Below, piece by piece: positions 50,502-60,124 of a stretch of 64,000 bases of DNA (position 1 is the first letter of the stretch; the number at the start of each line of letters is the position of its first letter). Both the position numbers and the translations under genes were made by a program. This DNA is from Gammaproteobacteria bacterium RIFCSPHIGHO2_12_FULL_36_30 (lineage in GTDB: Bacteria; Pseudomonadota; Gammaproteobacteria; Coxiellales; Coxiellaceae): contig MGXU01000001.1 of assembly GCA_001801815.1 (NCBI GenBank), positions 62,001 through 126,000 of the forward strand, given 5' to 3'. Under the pieces are notes generated by a model that was not told where the DNA came from, made no database searches, and worked only from the letters and a program-made list of their open reading frames with translations.

Positions 50502-50567
50502 CTTTGTTTCCTGCAGAAAAAATCGTGCCGCAGAACGCGGCACGGAATATAAAATGAAACTAAAAAA

Positions 50568-50963
50568 TTATTCAGTTTTTGATTCGCAATGTTTTTTACA
50601 ACTAGCGATCAACAACAAACCGCCGACAATGCCAAAGTCACTTAAGAATTGAATTGCATTCAAGACTTTTGCAGGACCTGTTTGATGCCAAAAATCATGC
50701 ATTGAAACAGCAACGATGACAGTAAATACTACTAATATCCATGCTGCGACGCGATGAAACACGCCAATAACAATTAAAATACCTAAAATAATTTCAATTA
50801 TGATTCCGATGTTAAAAATCATATCAGGATGAGCAAAGCCGTGTGCGACAAGCACACTCAAACCAACATCAGGCTCAGCAAAATTTAACGCACCCATCGC
50901 AACAAAAAATAAACCCAACAAAGCACGACCAACACACGCAATTCCTTTACAATGACCTTGCAT
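50568..50963 (-). CDS. DoxX-family membrane protein
   Basis: 131 residues from ATG 50963, preceded by GGGAG seven bases away. Four hydrophobic helices, with R-A-L-L-G-L-F-F-V-A-M-G near the start and G-V-F-H-R-V-A-A-W in the middle, match DoxX/SURF4-like proteins. A Cys-Lys-Lys-His-Cys motif lies near the C-terminus. It follows malic enzyme by 35 bp on the same strand. Function unknown; redox roles are reported for relatives. Confidence 0.8.
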   Translation of the reverse strand: MQGHCKGIACVGRALLGLFFVAMGALNFAEPDVGLSVLVAHGFAHPDMIFNIGIIIEIILGILIVIGVFHRVAAWILVVFTVIVAVSMHDFWHQTGPAKVLNAIQFLSDFGIVGGLLLIASCKKHCESKTE

Positions 50964-50998
50964 TTTATTACTCCCTATTTTAAAAAATAAACACCCAT

Positions 50999-52705
50999 CT
51001 ACTTTTTTTTGTACGGCAGATAAGCCGGTATCCACATTTTAGCACGAATACGTTTTTCCAGCTCATCATCCGAATATTTTGCAGCCAAACCTGTTGCAAC
51101 CGCTTCCTTCGCAACCGCAAACGCAACATCAAAAGAAACGTCGCGAATGTGTTTAAAAGATGGCAACAAATTCGCATTCGGATCTTTTTTTGATGGCGAG
51201 CCATTCGCTAATGCTTGTGCTGCCAACATAAACATTTTATCCGTAACGAATTTTGCGTTTACCGCAATTAATCCTAACCCAATTCCAGGAAAAATATAAG
51301 CGTTGTTTGTTTGGTCAACGCGAAATGATTTTCCATCCCTTATGATATCAGGAAATGGGCTGCCTGTTCCCATCACAACCGCATCATTTGTCCATTTTAA
51401 CAGATCAGATGGCGTTGCTTCACTACGATCGGTTGGATTTGATAATGGAAAAATGACCGGTCTTTTTGTATGTTTGGCCATTTCTCGCACAATTTCTTCG
51501 GTAAAAATATTAGGCTGGCCAGAAACGCCGATTAATAAATGTGGATGCACATTAAAAACAACATCTTTTAAAGTAATTTCAGAAGGCGAGCTTAATTTCC
51601 AAGAAGCAACAGCGCTTTTTGGTTGCATAAATGGTTTTTGAAATGGTAATAAACCTTGCATACCTTCAACCAACAAACCATTTCGATCGACAATATAAAA
51701 ACGTGACCGCGCTTCTTTTTCAGATAATCCATCTTCCATCAAAGCATGCATAATTAAATTACTAATGCCGCAACCCGCAGAACCACCGCCCGCAACTGCG
51801 ACTTTCATATCACGCAAGCGCACACCTGTAACATTTGCAGCTGCTAATAATGTTCCTGTTGCAATTGCAGCGGTACCTTGAATATCATCATTAAAAGTGC
51901 ATAAATCATGACGATATTTTTCTAAAATACGACTTGCATTTTGTTGCGCGAAATCTTCCCATTGCAATAAAACTTTTGGAAAACGTTTTTTAATTGCTTG
52001 AACAAATTGATCGATAAAATCATCGTAATCATTTCCGCGCACGCGTTCATGTTTCCAACCAATGTATAATGGATCATTTATTAAATCAGGATTATTTGTG
52101 CCGACGTCTAATGTAATTGGTAAAGTTGCGATGGGATGAATGCCTGCCAATCCGCAATATAATGCTAATTTTCCGATCGGAATACCCATTCCGCCCGCGC
52201 CTTGATCACCCAATCCTAAAATGCGCTCGCCATCCGTTACAACAATTGCTTCAACATAATCAAAACGAGGATTATTTAATATATTATTCATTTGATCGCG
52301 ATGCGGATATGATAAAAATATTCCGCGCGGACGACGATAAATATGACTAAAACGCTGACATCCCAAACCAACCACCGGCGTGTAAACAATCGGCATCATT
52401 TCTTCAACATGCAACATCAACAAATGATAAAAAAGCGTTTCATTTGAATCTTGCAAATCGCGTAAATAAAGATATTTATCTAAATCAGATGATTTATTTT
52501 TAAATGCTTCGTAAGAACGACGAGATTGTTCTTCAAGTGTTGATTCACTCACCGGAATAATGCCATGTAAATTAAATGCATCGCGTTCAGCTTGTGAAAA
52601 ACCCATGCCTTTATTTAAAATAGAACTTCCAACCAGCGCATAATCTGTCAATGCTGTTTCGATATATGATTTTCCAGATGAATCAATTTTCGTTTCGTAA
52701 TACAT
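50999..52705 (-). CDS. maeA: NAD(P)-dependent malic enzyme
   Basis: Oxidative decarboxylation of malate to pyruvate. 568 residues, the long (eukaryote-like, MaeA/SfcA) type. Visible are P-I-V-Y-T-P-V-V-G-L-G-C, the Y-V-E-A-I-V-V-T-D-G-E-R-I-L-G-L-G-D-Q-G catalytic segment, the metal site F-N-D-D-I-Q-G-T-A, and the dinucleotide loop G-G-G-S-A-G-C-G. Coenzyme preference cannot be read safely, so the symbol is by similarity. Next to fumC but divergent from it; a 198-bp gap holds both promoters. Confidence 0.92.
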   Translation of the reverse strand: MYYETKIDSSGKSYIETALTDYALVGSSILNKGMGFSQAERDAFNLHGIIPVSESTLEEQSRRSYEAFKNKSSDLDKYLYLRDLQDSNETLFYHLLMLHVEEMMPIVYTPVVGLGCQRFSHIYRRPRGIFLSYPHRDQMNNILNNPRFDYVEAIVVTDGERILGLGDQGAGGMGIPIGKLALYCGLAGIHPIATLPITLDVGTNNPDLINDPLYIGWKHERVRGNDYDDFIDQFVQAIKKRFPKVLLQWEDFAQQNASRILEKYRHDLCTFNDDIQGTAAIATGTLLAAANVTGVRLRDMKVAVAGGGSAGCGISNLIMHALMEDGLSEKEARSRFYIVDRNGLLVEGMQGLLPFQKPFMQPKSAVASWKLSSPSEITLKDVVFNVHPHLLIGVSGQPNIFTEEIVREMAKHTKRPVIFPLSNPTDRSEATPSDLLKWTNDAVVMGTGSPFPDIIRDGKSFRVDQTNNAYIFPGIGLGLIAVNAKFVTDKMFMLAAQALANGSPSKKDPNANLLPSFKHIRDVSFDVAFAVAKEAVATGLAAKYSDDELEKRIRAKMWIPAYLPYKKK

Positions 52706-52903
52706 AATGAAATCTCTGTAAGCAAATTGCCATCATAGGCTGCGTTTCTAAAATCGTCAAACTAACTCACTTTTGAAGCAACAATTATACAGTATCAAAA
52801 ACAGCATTTGCATGGGTCACCCACATTCACACACAACCCTCCTTGCAAACCCAGAATGATGCAGCTATATTTGCGCGAAGAATGCAAAAATTGGAGATGA
52901 TAA

Positions 52904-54295
52904 ATGAACATGCGTATTGAAAAAGACAGTATGGGTAATATCGAAGTTGAAGATTCGAAATATTGGGGTGCGCAAACGCAACGCTCTATTGTTCATTTTT
53001 CCATTGGTGAAGATTTAATGCCGCACGAACAAATTAAAGCGATGTGTATTTTAAAAAAAGCGGCGGCACTCGCAAATCATGATTTAAAAATTTTATCAAA
53101 AGAAAAATGTGATCACATTGTTAAAGCAACTGATGAATTAATTTCGGGAAAAAAACAAGATCAATTTCCATTGCATGTGTGGATGACGGGCAGCGGAACA
53201 CAATGCAATATGAATGTGAATGAAGTCATTACAAATATTATTAATGAATCTGTTGGTGAAAAAAAAGGTGGCAAAAAAATAATTCATCCAAATGATGATG
53301 TGAATATGTCGCAATCATCAAACGATACTTTTCCAACTGGAATGAATATTGCAGTTGCAGTTTCTGTTGTAAATCGCTTAATTCCAGCAGTAAAAACAAT
53401 GCGTGATGAATTAGCAAAAAAAACAAAAGAATGGAATCACATTGTTAAAATAGGTCGCACACATATGCAAGATGCTGTGCCATTAACATTAGGACAAGAA
53501 TTTTCTGGCTATGTTGTGATGTTAGAAAAAAATATTAAACGTTTGGAATTTGCATTAAAGGATGTTTATGAATTAGCAATTGGCGGAACAGCAGTTGGCA
53601 CGGGAATAAACGCACCAGTTGAATTTGGCGATAAAGCAGCGGCATATATTGCAAAAATTACAAAATTGCCGTTTATTTCAGCGCCCAATAAATTTGAAGC
53701 GCAAGGTGCACATGATGCATTAGTTGCAATGAGTGGCGCACTGAAAACACTTTCTGTTTCATTATTTAAAATTGCGAATGATATTCGTTTATTAAGTTGC
53801 GGTCCGCGCGCAGGTTTTCATGAATTAATTATTCCTGAAAATGAACCGGGTTCTTCAATTATGCCTGGAAAAGTAAATCCAACTCAATGCGAAGCAATGA
53901 CAATGGTCTGCGCGCAAGTGATGGGTTATGACGTTGCGGTGAATATTGCGGGCAGCGGTGGCTATTTAGAAATGAATGTTTACAAACCAATGATCGTTTT
54001 TAATATCTTGCAAAGTGTGCGCATGATGTCAGACGCATGTATTAATTTCACAAAATATTTATTGGTTGATACAAAACCAAATTTAAAAAAAATTACCGCG
54101 TACGTAAATGATTCGTTAATGTTGGTGACTGCATTAACACCAGAAATTGGTTATGACAAAGCGTGTGAAATGGCACATTATGCAGATGAGCATGATTGTT
54201 CTTTGTTGGAAGCGAATCAACATTTTAAATATTTATCAGATGCGGAATTTAAAAAAATTATTGATCCGTATAAAATGACGCAAGGTGGTCGATAA
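52904..54295 (+). CDS. fumC: Fumarate hydratase class II
   Basis: Iron-independent TCA-cycle fumarase, 463 residues. The signature [15 protein letters not shown], the M-x-x-N-M-N-V-N-E-V region and the catalytic [10 protein letters not shown] segment are present. TTGGAGAT lies eight bases before the ATG. It converges with the MacB-like permease (5-bp gap). Confidence 0.96.
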   Translation: MNMRIEKDSMGNIEVEDSKYWGAQTQRSIVHFSIGEDLMPHEQIKAMCILKKAAALANHDLKILSKEKCDHIVKATDELISGKKQDQFPLHVWMTGSGTQCNMNVNEVITNIINESVGEKKGGKKIIHPNDDVNMSQSSNDTFPTGMNIAVAVSVVNRLIPAVKTMRDELAKKTKEWNHIVKIGRTHMQDAVPLTLGQEFSGYVVMLEKNIKRLEFALKDVYELAIGGTAVGTGINAPVEFGDKAAAYIAKITKLPFISAPNKFEAQGAHDALVAMSGALKTLSVSLFKIANDIRLLSCGPRAGFHELIIPENEPGSSIMPGKVNPTQCEAMTMVCAQVMGYDVAVNIAGSGGYLEMNVYKPMIVFNILQSVRMMSDACINFTKYLLVDTKPNLKKITAYVNDSLMLVTALTPEIGYDKACEMAHYADEHDCSLLEANQHFKYLSDAEFKKIIDPYKMTQGGR

Positions 54296-54300
54296 TAATT

Positions 54301-55491
54301 TCATGCATTCATAGCGTCAATTGGATTTAATTTTGATGCACGCAGTGCAGGATAAAATCCTGATAATATACCCACCAAAACAGAAACAATAAATCCTAAA
54401 ACAATTGGTACGCTGTATATGTAAAACTGCCAGTGCGAAAATATTGCTAAAATATAGGATGAAAGTACACCTACCACCACACCTAAAAATCCGCCGATAA
54501 TTGTTAACATAATTGATTCTACTAAAAACATGCGCAAAATATCAATTTGTCTCGCACCAATCGCCATGCGAATTCCGATTTCACGACGACGCTCAATCAC
54601 GGACACCAACATAATATTCATTACGCCAATTCCACCCACAATTAATGAAATGCTACCAATTGCAGTTAATAATAATGAATATGTTTCTTTTGATTTTGCA
54701 ATTAACGCAATTAATTGCGCTGGACTGTTAAAAATTACTTTTTTCTTTGGAAGTAAATTATGCATCGCTGCTTCAATATGACTTTTTGCAGCTGGAATAT
54801 TGGGATGTTGTACTAATCGTATTAAAATATTATCGATGTGTGTATTTTTATTTAATAAATAAGATGTTTCGATCGGAACAATGATGCTGTTATTAATATC
54901 AGCGGAAATAAATAAATTTTCGGGCCATGGTTTTAATGTGCCGATAATAGTAAACATTTCTTTTCCAACACGAATTTGATTTCCTAGTGGATCTTGTGCT
55001 GTTTTTTTTATTTTCGCTGCAATTTTTGCGCCAATAACACAATAAAAATTACGATGATCTAAATACGATACAAAACGCCCACGCGCCAGATGTAATTTTG
55101 CAATGGTTAAAAAATTTTCTGTTGCACCAATAATTTGTCCATTCAAATTTGTTGCACCAAAATACATAGATTGATAACCACTTGTATAAGGCGCAACTAA
55201 AACAACTTGCGGTGATACTTTTTTAAATGCATCAATATCCGATACTTGGAATTCTTTACCTTGCCCACTTTTTTGATCGTACGAATCATCGCGAATATAA
55301 AGTGAAATTAAATTGGTACCCAATGTTTTAAATTGCGCTAATGCATGCGTTGTTGCTAATTGACTTGATGAAATTAATGCAACAACAGAACCTGTTCCCA
55401 CTAAAACGCCAAGCATAGCGAGAAAAGAGCGCATTTTTGCACTCCATAAATTTACGAGTGCTTCGCGAAATGATGCAATCAATACGAACAC
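54301..55491 (-). CDS. MacB-type ABC permease (FtsX fold)
   Basis: Membrane subunit of a tripartite efflux ABC system, 396 residues. One N-terminal helix (about 20-45, A-M-L-G-V-L-V-G-T-G-S-V-V-A-L) is followed by a large periplasmic MacB domain (about 50-265) and three C-terminal helices with the FtsX pattern R-R-E-I-G-I-R-M-A-I-G-A. Unlike MacB of E. coli, the ATPase is a separate gene, which ends at the base before this start. Substrate could be a peptide or lipid; unknown. Confidence 0.9.
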   Translation of the reverse strand: MFVLIASFREALVNLWSAKMRSFLAMLGVLVGTGSVVALISSSQLATTHALAQFKTLGTNLISLYIRDDSYDQKSGQGKEFQVSDIDAFKKVSPQVVLVAPYTSGYQSMYFGATNLNGQIIGATENFLTIAKLHLARGRFVSYLDHRNFYCVIGAKIAAKIKKTAQDPLGNQIRVGKEMFTIIGTLKPWPENLFISADINNSIIVPIETSYLLNKNTHIDNILIRLVQHPNIPAAKSHIEAAMHNLLPKKKVIFNSPAQLIALIAKSKETYSLLLTAIGSISLIVGGIGVMNIMLVSVIERRREIGIRMAIGARQIDILRMFLVESIMLTIIGGFLGVVVGVLSSYILAIFSHWQFYIYSVPIVLGFIVSVLVGILSGFYPALRASKLNPIDAMNA

Positions 55492-56175
55492 TTATTTTTT
55501 CTCCTGCAATATTAATCCATCACGAATATGAATTTCGTGTGGACATTCTGCCGCTAATTCTGGTGAGTGCGTTACAATTACCACAGTTGTTTTTGTGTTC
55601 TGCATTTGTTCTTTTAATAAATCCATAATTTCCTGACTTGTTTTTGTATCTAACGCGCCAGTTGGTTCATCTGCAATAATAATACTGGGCTTGCCAATTA
55701 ATGCGCGCGCAATTGCAACGCGTTGTTGTTGTCCGCCTGATAATTCCATTGGTTTATGACGACCATAATTTTCCATACCAACTACTTTTAACATTGCTTG
55801 CGCACGTTCATACATTTCACTTGTACTAATGCTCTGATCGTGTCGATAAGTTAATGGTAAAATAACATTTTGAAGCGCATTTAATTTTGGTAATAAAAAA
55901 TATTGCTGAAAAATAAATCCCAAACGTAAATTACGTAATGCAGCTAATCTATTTCCAGTAAATTCGGAAGTATCAATATCATCTAAATAATATTTTCCAC
56001 TTGTTGGTTCATCTAACAATCCCATAATATTCATGGTGGTTGTTTTTCCGGAACCAGACGGACCAACAATCGCAACTAATTCACCTTGATTAATGGTAAA
56101 GCTAATTCCTTTTAATGCGGGATAATCAATATCTCCCGTATGATAAATTTTAGTAATGTTATCTAGCTTTATCAT
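55492..56175 (-). CDS. LolD/MacB-type ABC ATPase
   Basis: 227-residue ATPase for the MacB-like permease. Walker A is G-P-S-G-S-G-K-T-T (the family usually ends T-T or S-T), signature L-S-G-G-Q-Q-Q-R, Walker [13 protein letters not shown] and the H-loop V-T-H-S. It overlaps the MFP gene by 17 bp and abuts the permease gene. Confidence 0.95.
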   Translation of the reverse strand: MIKLDNITKIYHTGDIDYPALKGISFTINQGELVAIVGPSGSGKTTTMNIMGLLDEPTSGKYYLDDIDTSEFTGNRLAALRNLRLGFIFQQYFLLPKLNALQNVILPLTYRHDQSISTSEMYERAQAMLKVVGMENYGRHKPMELSGGQQQRVAIARALIGKPSIIIADEPTGALDTKTSQEIMDLLKEQMQNTKTTVVIVTHSPELAAECPHEIHIRDGLILQEKK

Positions 56176-57361
56176 TCTTTTTTATGTCCGTATTCACACT
56201 AGTTGGAATAACAACTTTATCACCTACTTTTATTCCGCTGATAATCACAACATCGATTGGCGTTGTATCACCTGTTACAACAGGAACTGTTTTTGTTTTT
56301 CCTTGCGCATCCAAAATAGTTACCACACTCACACCATTTTTTTCTGTCACTGCATTTACAGGTAACATGATGCGCGGCGATGACTTAATATCAATTTCAA
56401 ATTTTGCAGTCATGCCTACGCGAATTTTTTTCATAATGTTTGGATCGATATGTGGCACATCGATTTTAACTGAAAACATACTGAGTCCACTTTCACCTGA
56501 ATTTAAATTTGCTTGCACTGAAACCGATGTAATAACACCTTTCAAACTTAATCCAGGAAATGCACTTCCGGTCACAATCACATCCATATTTTTCTTAATA
56601 CGATCAATATCCACTTCGCTCACATCAAATGATGCAGATAAACCGGATAAATCTCCGATTGCCAATAATAATTGTCCTTCTTTAACTGAATCACCTACCG
56701 ATAATTTTCCAGATGAAGTGCTGCCATCGGACGATTTTGTTGGAATAGGAAATAATGCAACACCTTCGTGTGGTGCGTTAATTTCGATGTGATGAAAATG
56801 CGTTTCTAAAACTTTTTCTATTTCGCTCGTTTCTGATAACGATAAGTCTTCAATTTTTTTATAATGAATCTTAGCTGTGTTTAATACTTTTTTTAAGGCA
56901 TATTGTGATTCTGAAAAAGCCAGCTTATCATTCTCATATTGCGTTTGTTCCGCTGTATAATCATCTTTTGCTGTTACGCCAGCTTTATAAAGCGCCGCTG
57001 TTCCTTCAAATTTTGTTTTTTCAGTTGCGTACGCTTGTTTTGCGCTGATATATGCTTTCACTGCTTTGCGAAAACTTTCTCCAAGCGGTTGTGACTCTAA
57101 TAAAAATAATTTTTGTCCCGTTTGAATGCGCTCGCCATAACTAAAATATGTTTTTTCAATATTACCGGCAACTGGACTAATCACGGGAACTGTTTGAATG
57201 GGCGACAATGTTCCTGTGAAATATAATTTGCGCACAGGTGTTTGTAATTGTGCAATCACGGTTTGTAATTTTTCTGCTTTTTTATCTTTATTTTCGGCGT
57301 AACAATTTGCCGTGAGAAAAATACAAGACAGTAAAATAATAATTAAAGTTTTCACGTTCAC
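56159..57361 (-). CDS. Periplasmic adaptor (HlyD/MacA family)
   Basis: 400-residue membrane fusion protein. Signal or anchor at 5-22, a barrel-sandwich domain (I-S-P-V-A-G-N-I-E-K-T-Y-F-S-Y-G-E-R-I), a coiled-coil hairpin (about 95-170) and a beta-barrel. It connects the ABC permease to the outer-membrane factor encoded just upstream (9-bp gap). Confidence 0.92.
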   Translation of the reverse strand: MNVKTLIIILLSCIFLTANCYAENKDKKAEKLQTVIAQLQTPVRKLYFTGTLSPIQTVPVISPVAGNIEKTYFSYGERIQTGQKLFLLESQPLGESFRKAVKAYISAKQAYATEKTKFEGTAALYKAGVTAKDDYTAEQTQYENDKLAFSESQYALKKVLNTAKIHYKKIEDLSLSETSEIEKVLETHFHHIEINAPHEGVALFPIPTKSSDGSTSSGKLSVGDSVKEGQLLLAIGDLSGLSASFDVSEVDIDRIKKNMDVIVTGSAFPGLSLKGVITSVSVQANLNSGESGLSMFSVKIDVPHIDPNIMKKIRVGMTAKFEIDIKSSPRIMLPVNAVTEKNGVSVVTILDAQGKTKTVPVVTGDTTPIDVVIISGIKVGDKVVIPTSVNTDIKKNDKAR

Positions 57362-57370
57362 ACTCCGCGC

Positions 57371-59062
57371 TTAATAATGTAATTTAATATGATATTGTTC
57401 TAACGTTAATCCCATGTCTGAATACAGCTGCGTAATCGCATTTAAATAAGAAATTTGCGTGCCAATCAAACTAACTTGATCACTTAACAAAGATGTTTCT
57501 AATGTGTTAATTTCAAACATAGAAGATAATCCATATGTGAATTTTAGTTTTGAGTTGTCTAGTGTTTTTTGTTCTAAATCGACCGAATTTTCTGATATTT
57601 TAATTTGTTCGTATTGATTATGAATTGAATCGTAATCATTGGTAATTGTGGAAACTAAATTTTCTTTTGTTTGTGTCAAATTCATACGCGCTTCATCAAT
57701 TGCAATTTTTGCATTCACGACACCTTGTTTGTTTGCAATATTATCGATGGGAATACTTAAATTAAATTCAAGATTGGGATTGGCTGGCGTTATTTGTGCA
57801 ATTGGCTCACCTTGTCCGCCACGTTCACTGCCTAACGTTACCGTACTACTGAGATCCAAAGTCCATTTTCTTGTATTTTCTGCGCTAATTAACGTGCGTT
57901 TAGTGATATTTAACTGCAACAAAGCGGATCGATAACCGATATTGTGATTAAAAGCTAATCGTATACATTTTTTAAGTGTTGGCACTTTTTCGTGCCCAAC
58001 AGAAATATGCGAATCAATTGTTACGTTTGTGGTTGGCACAATTCCAAGCGAAGATAAAAATGTGAGATACGCTGCGCGTAATGTTTGTTCTTGTTGCACA
58101 ACACTTAATTTTGTTGCTTCGATATTTTGTTCTTGTTGTATATAATCACTTTGTGAGACTTTTCCTAGTTTTAATTGTAATGCAGTATTTGCGAGACCTT
58201 GTATTTGACCTGCCAAACTTTTTTTATCTTCATCCAAACTGTCATATTGCTGAACCAAAGAACGATATTTATTGACAACTGATACCACTTGACTGATTAC
58301 ACTATTTTTAAAAGTTAATCGCGCAATTTTTTCGGTATCAAGCGCATCTTCATAATTAATGCGATTAAATGCAAATCCAAAACCTTTCATTAACGGTTGC
58401 GTTAATGTTAATGCATTGCTACCCAAACCACCGAGTAAGTTATTGGTGTGAGTCAATGAAAATGTTGTGCCGGACGGCGTGTTAGTCAGTGAAATTCCTT
58501 CTCCGGCAGACCAAGTAGGAGCTGTGTGATTTTGAATGGTTGATGTAAAAGTCAGTGGGTTCCATTGAATACCATAATTGTGAATCGCAATTTCCAAAGA
58601 AAACTTATCGCTAATCCGTGTTAATTCAGCAATTCTAACATTCGGATTATCACGCAGCGCCAACGCAATCGCATCATACAAAGTTAATTTTTTGGGACCT
58701 GAAATTAACTCTTCAGGTTTTGGCAAATTACCAATTCCATCATCCATCACAGGTTGATACGGATGTGCATATGACGCATTCGGACTCGCTTCTCTTTCAC
58801 GTTCTAAACGCGCACCCATTACAGAATCGCTACCGCGCATGGTTGGATAAACGCGATATCTTTGCGTATATCGCACAGCAGATGGCGACGGTAATTGCGC
58901 AGGAACATAGGTTGTTGAACTTGTATTTTGCGACGAAGACGCCACGGATTGCGATGATGATGGCGCAGGTAATGCGGCAGGCGCGGGCAATGACGCAGCA
59001 GCAAATCCGTCAGAAAACAATGCTGCAAACACTAGCGATGATAGTATTATAACGCGCCGCAT
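57371..59062 (-). CDS. TolC-like outer-membrane factor of the ABC efflux system
   Basis: 563 residues with a signal peptide (1-22) and an Ala/Pro/Ser-rich linker (about 22-65). Two outer-efflux repeats (about 120-325 and 350-555) provide the helical tunnel. First gene of the leftward operon with the adaptor, ATPase and permease, so the full pump is encoded as one unit. It is divergent from pdxB. Confidence 0.9.
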   Translation of the reverse strand: MRRVIILSSLVFAALFSDGFAAASLPAPAALPAPSSSQSVASSSQNTSSTTYVPAQLPSPSAVRYTQRYRVYPTMRGSDSVMGARLEREREASPNASYAHPYQPVMDDGIGNLPKPEELISGPKKLTLYDAIALALRDNPNVRIAELTRISDKFSLEIAIHNYGIQWNPLTFTSTIQNHTAPTWSAGEGISLTNTPSGTTFSLTHTNNLLGGLGSNALTLTQPLMKGFGFAFNRINYEDALDTEKIARLTFKNSVISQVVSVVNKYRSLVQQYDSLDEDKKSLAGQIQGLANTALQLKLGKVSQSDYIQQEQNIEATKLSVVQQEQTLRAAYLTFLSSLGIVPTTNVTIDSHISVGHEKVPTLKKCIRLAFNHNIGYRSALLQLNITKRTLISAENTRKWTLDLSSTVTLGSERGGQGEPIAQITPANPNLEFNLSIPIDNIANKQGVVNAKIAIDEARMNLTQTKENLVSTITNDYDSIHNQYEQIKISENSVDLEQKTLDNSKLKFTYGLSSMFEINTLETSLLSDQVSLIGTQISYLNAITQLYSDMGLTLEQYHIKLHY

Positions 59063-59125
59063 CCGAACTTCTTCCCTAAAAAAATATCTTTACCAGTTTA
59101 TACCAAATCAGTATCTTTGCATATT

Positions 59126-60124
59126 ATGAAAATAGTAACTGACGATAAAATTCCACATATTTCACGCCTTTTTACAGATTGCGATGAGATTATTTATTTG
59201 CCTGGCGAAAAGATTACGCGCGCCGATTTGATTGACGCGGATATTTTACTGACGCGAACAGTAACTCGAGTTGATCAAGCTCTTTTAGAAAATACCGCGA
59301 TCCGATTTGTTGGTACAGCAACAACCGGTATTGATCACATCGATACTGTTTATCTTGATAAAAAAAATATAACGCTTGCAACTGCCGCCGGCGCGAATGC
59401 AGAAGCAGTTGCAGAATATATTGCGTGCTGTGTTACCGCATTAAAAAAAAATAAATTTTTAGAAAATAAAAAAGTTGTGGGGATAATTGGGTGTGGGCGA
59501 ATTGGTCGACTCGTTGCAAAATTATTTGAAACATTAGGATTCCAAGTATTTTGTTATGATCCTTTATTAAAAGAAAAATTACCACTTCATTTTATTTCAT
59601 TTGAAAAATTAATTTTAACCTGCGATATTATTTCTATTCACACACCATTAACCAAAACTGGATCGCATCCTACATTTAATTTAATAAATGAAGCTGCATT
59701 AAAAAAAATAAAACCTGGCGCGATTTTATTTAATACTGCACGAGGTGATATAATTGACGAATCTGCATTATTAAACATAAAAAATATTATTTTATGTTTA
59801 GATGTTTGGAAAAATGAACCGCATATTTCACTAGAATTACTGCATAACGTTACCATCGGCACGCCACACATTGCAGGGTATAGCGCACAAGCAAAATATC
59901 GTGCAACGGAAATGATTTACAATGCAGCTGCGGAATTTTTTGCGTGGGGAAAAAAATATTTGCAAACGGATAAAGAAAAAAACTGTGCTGAAAATTTTTT
60001 ATCACATTACAACCCACTCGCGCACACAACACAATTTCAAAATGCCTTTCAACATTGCAAAACGAATGACGACATTGCAAAAATATTTATTGATGAGCGA
60101 AAAAATTATTCGCTGCGAAATTAA
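59126..60124 (+). CDS. pdxB: 4-phosphoerythronate dehydrogenase
   Basis: Second step of DXP-dependent vitamin B6 synthesis. 332 residues from ATG 59126 (the open frame includes a TTG at 59117). It has G-T-A-T-T-G-I-D-H-I-D, the Rossmann G-C-G-R-I-G-R-L-V, the catalytic Arg in N-T-A-R-G-D, the Glu-like D-V-W-K-N-E-P and the His in G-T-P-H-I-A-G-Y-S. The extended C-terminal dimerisation domain is present. Overlaps the tolC stop by 4 bp, convergent. Confidence 0.95.
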   Translation: MKIVTDDKIPHISRLFTDCDEIIYLPGEKITRADLIDADILLTRTVTRVDQALLENTAIRFVGTATTGIDHIDTVYLDKKNITLATAAGANAEAVAEYIACCVTALKKNKFLENKKVVGIIGCGRIGRLVAKLFETLGFQVFCYDPLLKEKLPLHFISFEKLILTCDIISIHTPLTKTGSHPTFNLINEAALKKIKPGAILFNTARGDIIDESALLNIKNIILCLDVWKNEPHISLELLHNVTIGTPHIAGYSAQAKYRATEMIYNAAAEFFAWGKKYLQTDKEKNCAENFLSHYNPLAHTTQFQNAFQHCKTNDDIAKIFIDERKNYSLRN